DNA from: Terrimesophilobacter sp044508495
GTDB lineage: Bacteria > Actinomycetota > Actinomycetes > Actinomycetales > Microbacteriaceae
DNA: 23,105 nucleotides
Assembly (NCBI GenBank): GCA_044508495.1
Contig: JBIQHP010000027.1
Coordinates: 1-23,105, forward strand
Direction of reading: 5' to 3'
Made by a program: the position numbers and the translations under genes. Below are positions 21,098-23,105 of this stretch, in pieces; the stretch's first letter is position 1; the number at the start of each line of letters is the position of its first letter. Below the pieces are notes generated by a model that saw nothing but the letters and a program-made list of their open reading frames with translations, did no database searches and was not told the DNA's origin.

Positions 21098-21862
21098 ATG
21101 TCACTCTCCGCCCGTGCCCTCACGATCGCCTCGTCGGTCGTCGCGCTCGCCCTCGTCGCGCTCGCGACGTTCGTGCTGCTGAGCCCGCGGGTGTCATCCG
21201 GCCCGGCGACGTCGTCGACGCCACCCGGTCCCGACTACGCGCTGCCCGTCGAGGGGCCGCCGGTCGCGGAGGTGCCGGTGCGCGCGGGCGTCGCGGGGCT
21301 CGTGGATGCCGGATGGGTCGAGCGGGTCTCCGCGGCATCCGGGATCCCCGAGCGCGCGCTCGCCGCCTACGCGGGCGCCGCGATCGCGAAGGCGCAGGCG
21401 ATGCCCACCTGCGGCCTCGGCTGGACGACGCTTGCGGCGATCGGCCTCGTGGAGAGCGACCACGGCCGACACGGCGGCTCGCGTGTCGGCGAGGACGGAA
21501 CCATCACGCCGCCCATCTTCGGCATCGCGCTCGACGGGGGTGCGGCCGCGCACATCCCCGACTCCGACGGCGGAGAGATCGACGGCGATGCGGACTACGA
21601 CCGCGCGGTCGGGCCCATGCAGCTCATCCCGCAGACCTGGCGCAACTGGCACGTGGACGGCAACGGTGACGGCGTCGAGGATCCGCAGAACCTCGACGAC
21701 GCCGTCGTCGCGACGACCAACTATCTGTGCCGGGCGAGCGGCGACATGGTCGACCGTACGGGCTGGCGTGCGGGGATCGGCGCCTACAACTCCTCGGATG
21801 CCTACATCCGCTCGGTCGCCGACGCCGCGAACCGCTATGCGGAGGCCGCCGGCACTCCGTGA
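21098..21862 (+). CDS. Lytic murein transglycosylase (MltB-like fold)
   Basis: A 254-residue secreted or anchored protein. A helix at 9-29 and a Pro/Ser-rich linker precede a transglycosylase domain from about residue 65. The catalytic Glu is E119 in AIGLVESDHGRHGG, followed by AVGPMQLIPQTWRNW and NLDDAVVATTNYLC, the family's usual order. It cleaves the glycan strands of peptidoglycan with formation of 1,6-anhydromuramic ends. An EF-hand-like DGNGDGVEDPQNL loop follows the GPMQ motif. The ATG at 21098 has GGG just before it; a weak TGGGAT hexamer lies seven bases upstream. It is convergent with the LacI gene with a gap of six bases. Confidence 0.9.
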   Translation: MSLSARALTIASSVVALALVALATFVLLSPRVSSGPATSSTPPGPDYALPVEGPPVAEVPVRAGVAGLVDAGWVERVSAASGIPERALAAYAGAAIAKAQAMPTCGLGWTTLAAIGLVESDHGRHGGSRVGEDGTITPPIFGIALDGGAAAHIPDSDGGEIDGDADYDRAVGPMQLIPQTWRNWHVDGNGDGVEDPQNLDDAVVATTNYLCRASGDMVDRTGWRAGIGAYNSSDAYIRSVADAANRYAEAAGTP

Positions 21863-21863
21863 C

Positions 21864-21878
21864 GCGGCTCAGCGCCGC
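21864..21878. terminator. Small GC hairpin at the convergent gene ends
   Basis: GCGGC-tcagc-GCCGC forms a 5-bp stem that spans the space after the transglycosylase stop and the LacI stop codon. There is no T-run on either strand, so a terminator role is only suggested by position. Confidence 0.25.
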
Positions 21879-22894
21879 CGACTGCTCGCCCGCGCCGTGC
21901 TCGAACGGACGATGAGCTCATACGGCAGCGAGGTGTTGAGCGTGCCCTGGGTGCGCCGGCTCGGATGGAGCTGGTCCATGAGGATCTCGACGGCCATCCG
22001 CCCCTGAAGCTCCGGGAACTGAGCGACCGTCGAGAGGCCGAAGAACTCGGCGAGATCGTGGTCGTCGATGCCGATGACCGAGACGTCGTCCGGCACCTCG
22101 AGCCCGAGGTCGCGCGCGGCGAGGATCGTTCCGATCGCCATCTCGTCGGATGCCGCGAAGACCGCGGTCGGCCGCTTGCGCGGGTTGCCGAAGAGCTGCT
22201 TGGCCGCCTGGTAGCCCCCGCGCATCGTGAAGTCGGCGGCCTGGAACAGCTCGGGGTCCACCGGGATGCCCGCGGCCTCGAGTGCCGACTCGTGACCGAT
22301 GCGCCGATTGGTGGGGAGGTGGAAGTCGCGCTCGTACTCCTTGTTGCCTCCGATGTGGGCGATCGTCGTGTGTCCGAGCGAGAGCAGGTGCTCGGTCGCG
22401 AGCCGCGCGATGGCGACGTCGTCGACGCTGAGCGTGCGGACGCCCGGCAGGGGGCCGCCGATCCCGACGATGGGCTTCTTCAGGTCGAGCAGGCGGCTCG
22501 TCTCGGCGGCCGTGAGCTCGAGCGAGATGGCGATGACGGCATCCACCCGCTTGCGCAGCAGGAAGTGCTCGAAGACGCTGCGGCGCTCCTCCGCACCGCC
22601 CCCGAGGCTGTAGAGGGTGAGGTCGTAGCCGTCCGCGAGCAGCGCGCTCTCGGCCCCCTGGAGCACCGAGCTGTAGAACCACTGGTTGAGCACCGGGATC
22701 ACGACGCCGACGTTCTTGGTCCTGCCGGTGGCGAGGCTCGAGGCGTTGGAGCTCACGACGTAGCCGAGCTCGGATGCCGCCCTGATGACCCGCTCCCGGG
22801 TTGCCGCCGAGACATGGCCGTTGCCGCTCAGTGCCCGGGAGACCGTCGCCGTCGAGACGCCGGCGAGCTCCGCGACTTCGTTGATCCCGGGCAC
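21869..22894 (-). CDS. LacI-family transcriptional regulator
   Basis: A 341-residue repressor-type protein. The helix-turn-helix is at residues 4-24 (INEVAELAGVSTATVSRALSG), the hinge helix at SSNASSLATGRT, and a periplasmic-binding-protein-like sugar-sensing domain runs from about 60 to 330 (NVGVVIPVLNQWFYSSVLQGAE, FAASDEMAIGTILAARDLGLEVPDDVSVIGIDD). The GTG start has GGGAGG about five bases upstream. The ligand is probably a sugar but cannot be named, and no sugar uptake gene is in the window; targets may lie beyond the tRNA. A palindrome overlapping a -10-like hexamer upstream could be an autoregulatory site. Confidence 0.93.
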   Translation of the reverse strand: MPGINEVAELAGVSTATVSRALSGNGHVSAATRERVIRAASELGYVVSSNASSLATGRTKNVGVVIPVLNQWFYSSVLQGAESALLADGYDLTLYSLGGGAEERRSVFEHFLLRKRVDAVIAISLELTAAETSRLLDLKKPIVGIGGPLPGVRTLSVDDVAIARLATEHLLSLGHTTIAHIGGNKEYERDFHLPTNRRIGHESALEAAGIPVDPELFQAADFTMRGGYQAAKQLFGNPRKRPTAVFAASDEMAIGTILAARDLGLEVPDDVSVIGIDDHDLAEFFGLSTVAQFPELQGRMAVEILMDQLHPSRRTQGTLNTSLPYELIVRSSTARASSRRR

Positions 22895-22930
22895 CGCACC
22901 TCCCTCGTCGACCGGTCGGGTACCGCATCG

Positions 22931-22943
22931 CCGATCTTATCGG
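22931..22943 (-). promoter_or_regulatory. Possible promoter and operator of the LacI gene
   Basis: On the minus strand TAAGAT (22934-22939) fits a -10 and would give a leader of about 30 bases with a ribosome binding site, unlike the leaderless genes. It is the centre of a palindrome, CCGAT-ctt-ATCGG. A second perfect 10-bp palindrome, CGACCGGTCG, lies at 22909-22918 between promoter and start. Neither has the central CG symmetry of classical LacI operators, except that the second is centred on CG-rich bases. The remaining 105 bases up to the tRNA show no gene. Confidence 0.35.
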
Positions 22944-23001
22944 GCAGGGGATTCCATGACGGCAGGGGCGTGATTCCGGCAGCCGCTCCGAACCGGTATC
23001 C

Positions 23002-23007
23002 TTGACT
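23002..23007 (+). promoter_or_regulatory. Possible -35 element of the tRNA-Tyr promoter
   Basis: TTGACT matches a -35 box. A weak TGAATA follows 16 bases later (23024-23029), about 20 bases before the tRNA. An alternative -10, TATCCT at 22997-23002, would start a transcript with a leader of about 40 bases. Confidence 0.35.
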
Positions 23008-23048
23008 CTTGTCTCCGGTCAGGTGAATACATGTGGCCGGAGCACCAC

Positions 23049-23105
23049 GGCAAGTTACCCAAGCGGCCAAAGGGATCTGACTGTAAATCAGACGTCTCAG
23101 ACTTC
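23049..23105 (+). tRNA. tRNA-Tyr (anticodon GUA), 3' end outside window
   Basis: The sequence follows tRNA order: acceptor strand GGCAAGT, T8-A9, D stem CCC/GGG with loop AAGCGGCCAAA, then anticodon arm TCTGA-CTGTAAA-TCAGA with GTA at 23083-23085, which reads Tyr codons. After it begins a long variable arm (GTC-tca-GAC), as in class II tRNAs; bacterial tRNA-Tyr belongs to that class. The T arm and acceptor 3' strand lie beyond the window. Confidence 0.93.

Noticed and set aside
1..23105. CRISPR array or phage-type anti-defence island
   Set aside because: No regularly spaced direct repeats and no cas or phage genes; the only defence-like or addiction-like item is the toxin-antitoxin pair.

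Overview
The window is high-GC DNA (about 70% by eye) with GTG and TTG starts, short gene spacing and genes typical of Actinobacteria. Gene content, the protein families and the very frequent hexamer GGATGC/GCATCC suggest the family Microbacteriaceae; that placement is an inference. It is a chromosomal core region. The order cytochrome c maturation, then menaquinone genes, then polyprenyl synthase resembles, from memory, the Rv0525-Rv0562 stretch of Mycobacterium tuberculosis.

Layout. 1-4580: a co-directional set for cytochrome c maturation system II: histidine phosphatase (5' end missing), TlpA/ResA-like lipoprotein, CcdA, ResB, CcsB. 4600-6872: an unrecognised membrane-anchored protein, menC on the minus strand, and a small three-helix membrane protein. 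6893-15692: the menaquinone block menB, menE, menA, menD and menG on plus, with menF on minus, plus a DUF4229 protein, a PLDc_N-type membrane protein and a PPK2 polyphosphate kinase. 15689-18155: a polyprenyl diphosphate synthase (source of the MenA side chain) and an FprA-type ferredoxin-NADP reductase. 18239-20219 on minus: cardiolipin synthase and YajQ. 20256-21025 on minus: a VapBC-type toxin-antitoxin pair with a palindromic operator. 21098-22894: a lytic transglycosylase and a convergent LacI-family regulator. The window ends inside a tRNA-Tyr(GUA) gene. No CRISPR array, insertion sequence or rRNA is seen.

How it works together. Together the genes make menaquinone (MenF, D, C, E, B, A, G; MenH and the DHNA-CoA thioesterase are not in the window) and mature c-type cytochromes, so the block supplies the mobile quinone and the haem proteins of one respiratory chain.

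Most notable observations. (1) A 118-bp palindromic repeat lies inside menB, in frame. It adds about 31 residues to the mobile active-site loop and leaves the catalytic residues intact. (2) The same repeat family occurs at two convergent gene ends. Its flanks are conserved, while the stem sequence differs in every copy yet stays self-complementary. (3) Eleven genes have a -10-like hexamer exactly 6 or 7 bases before the start codon, the layout of leaderless transcripts. (4) A different, perfect 18-bp inverted repeat sits between menB and menE.
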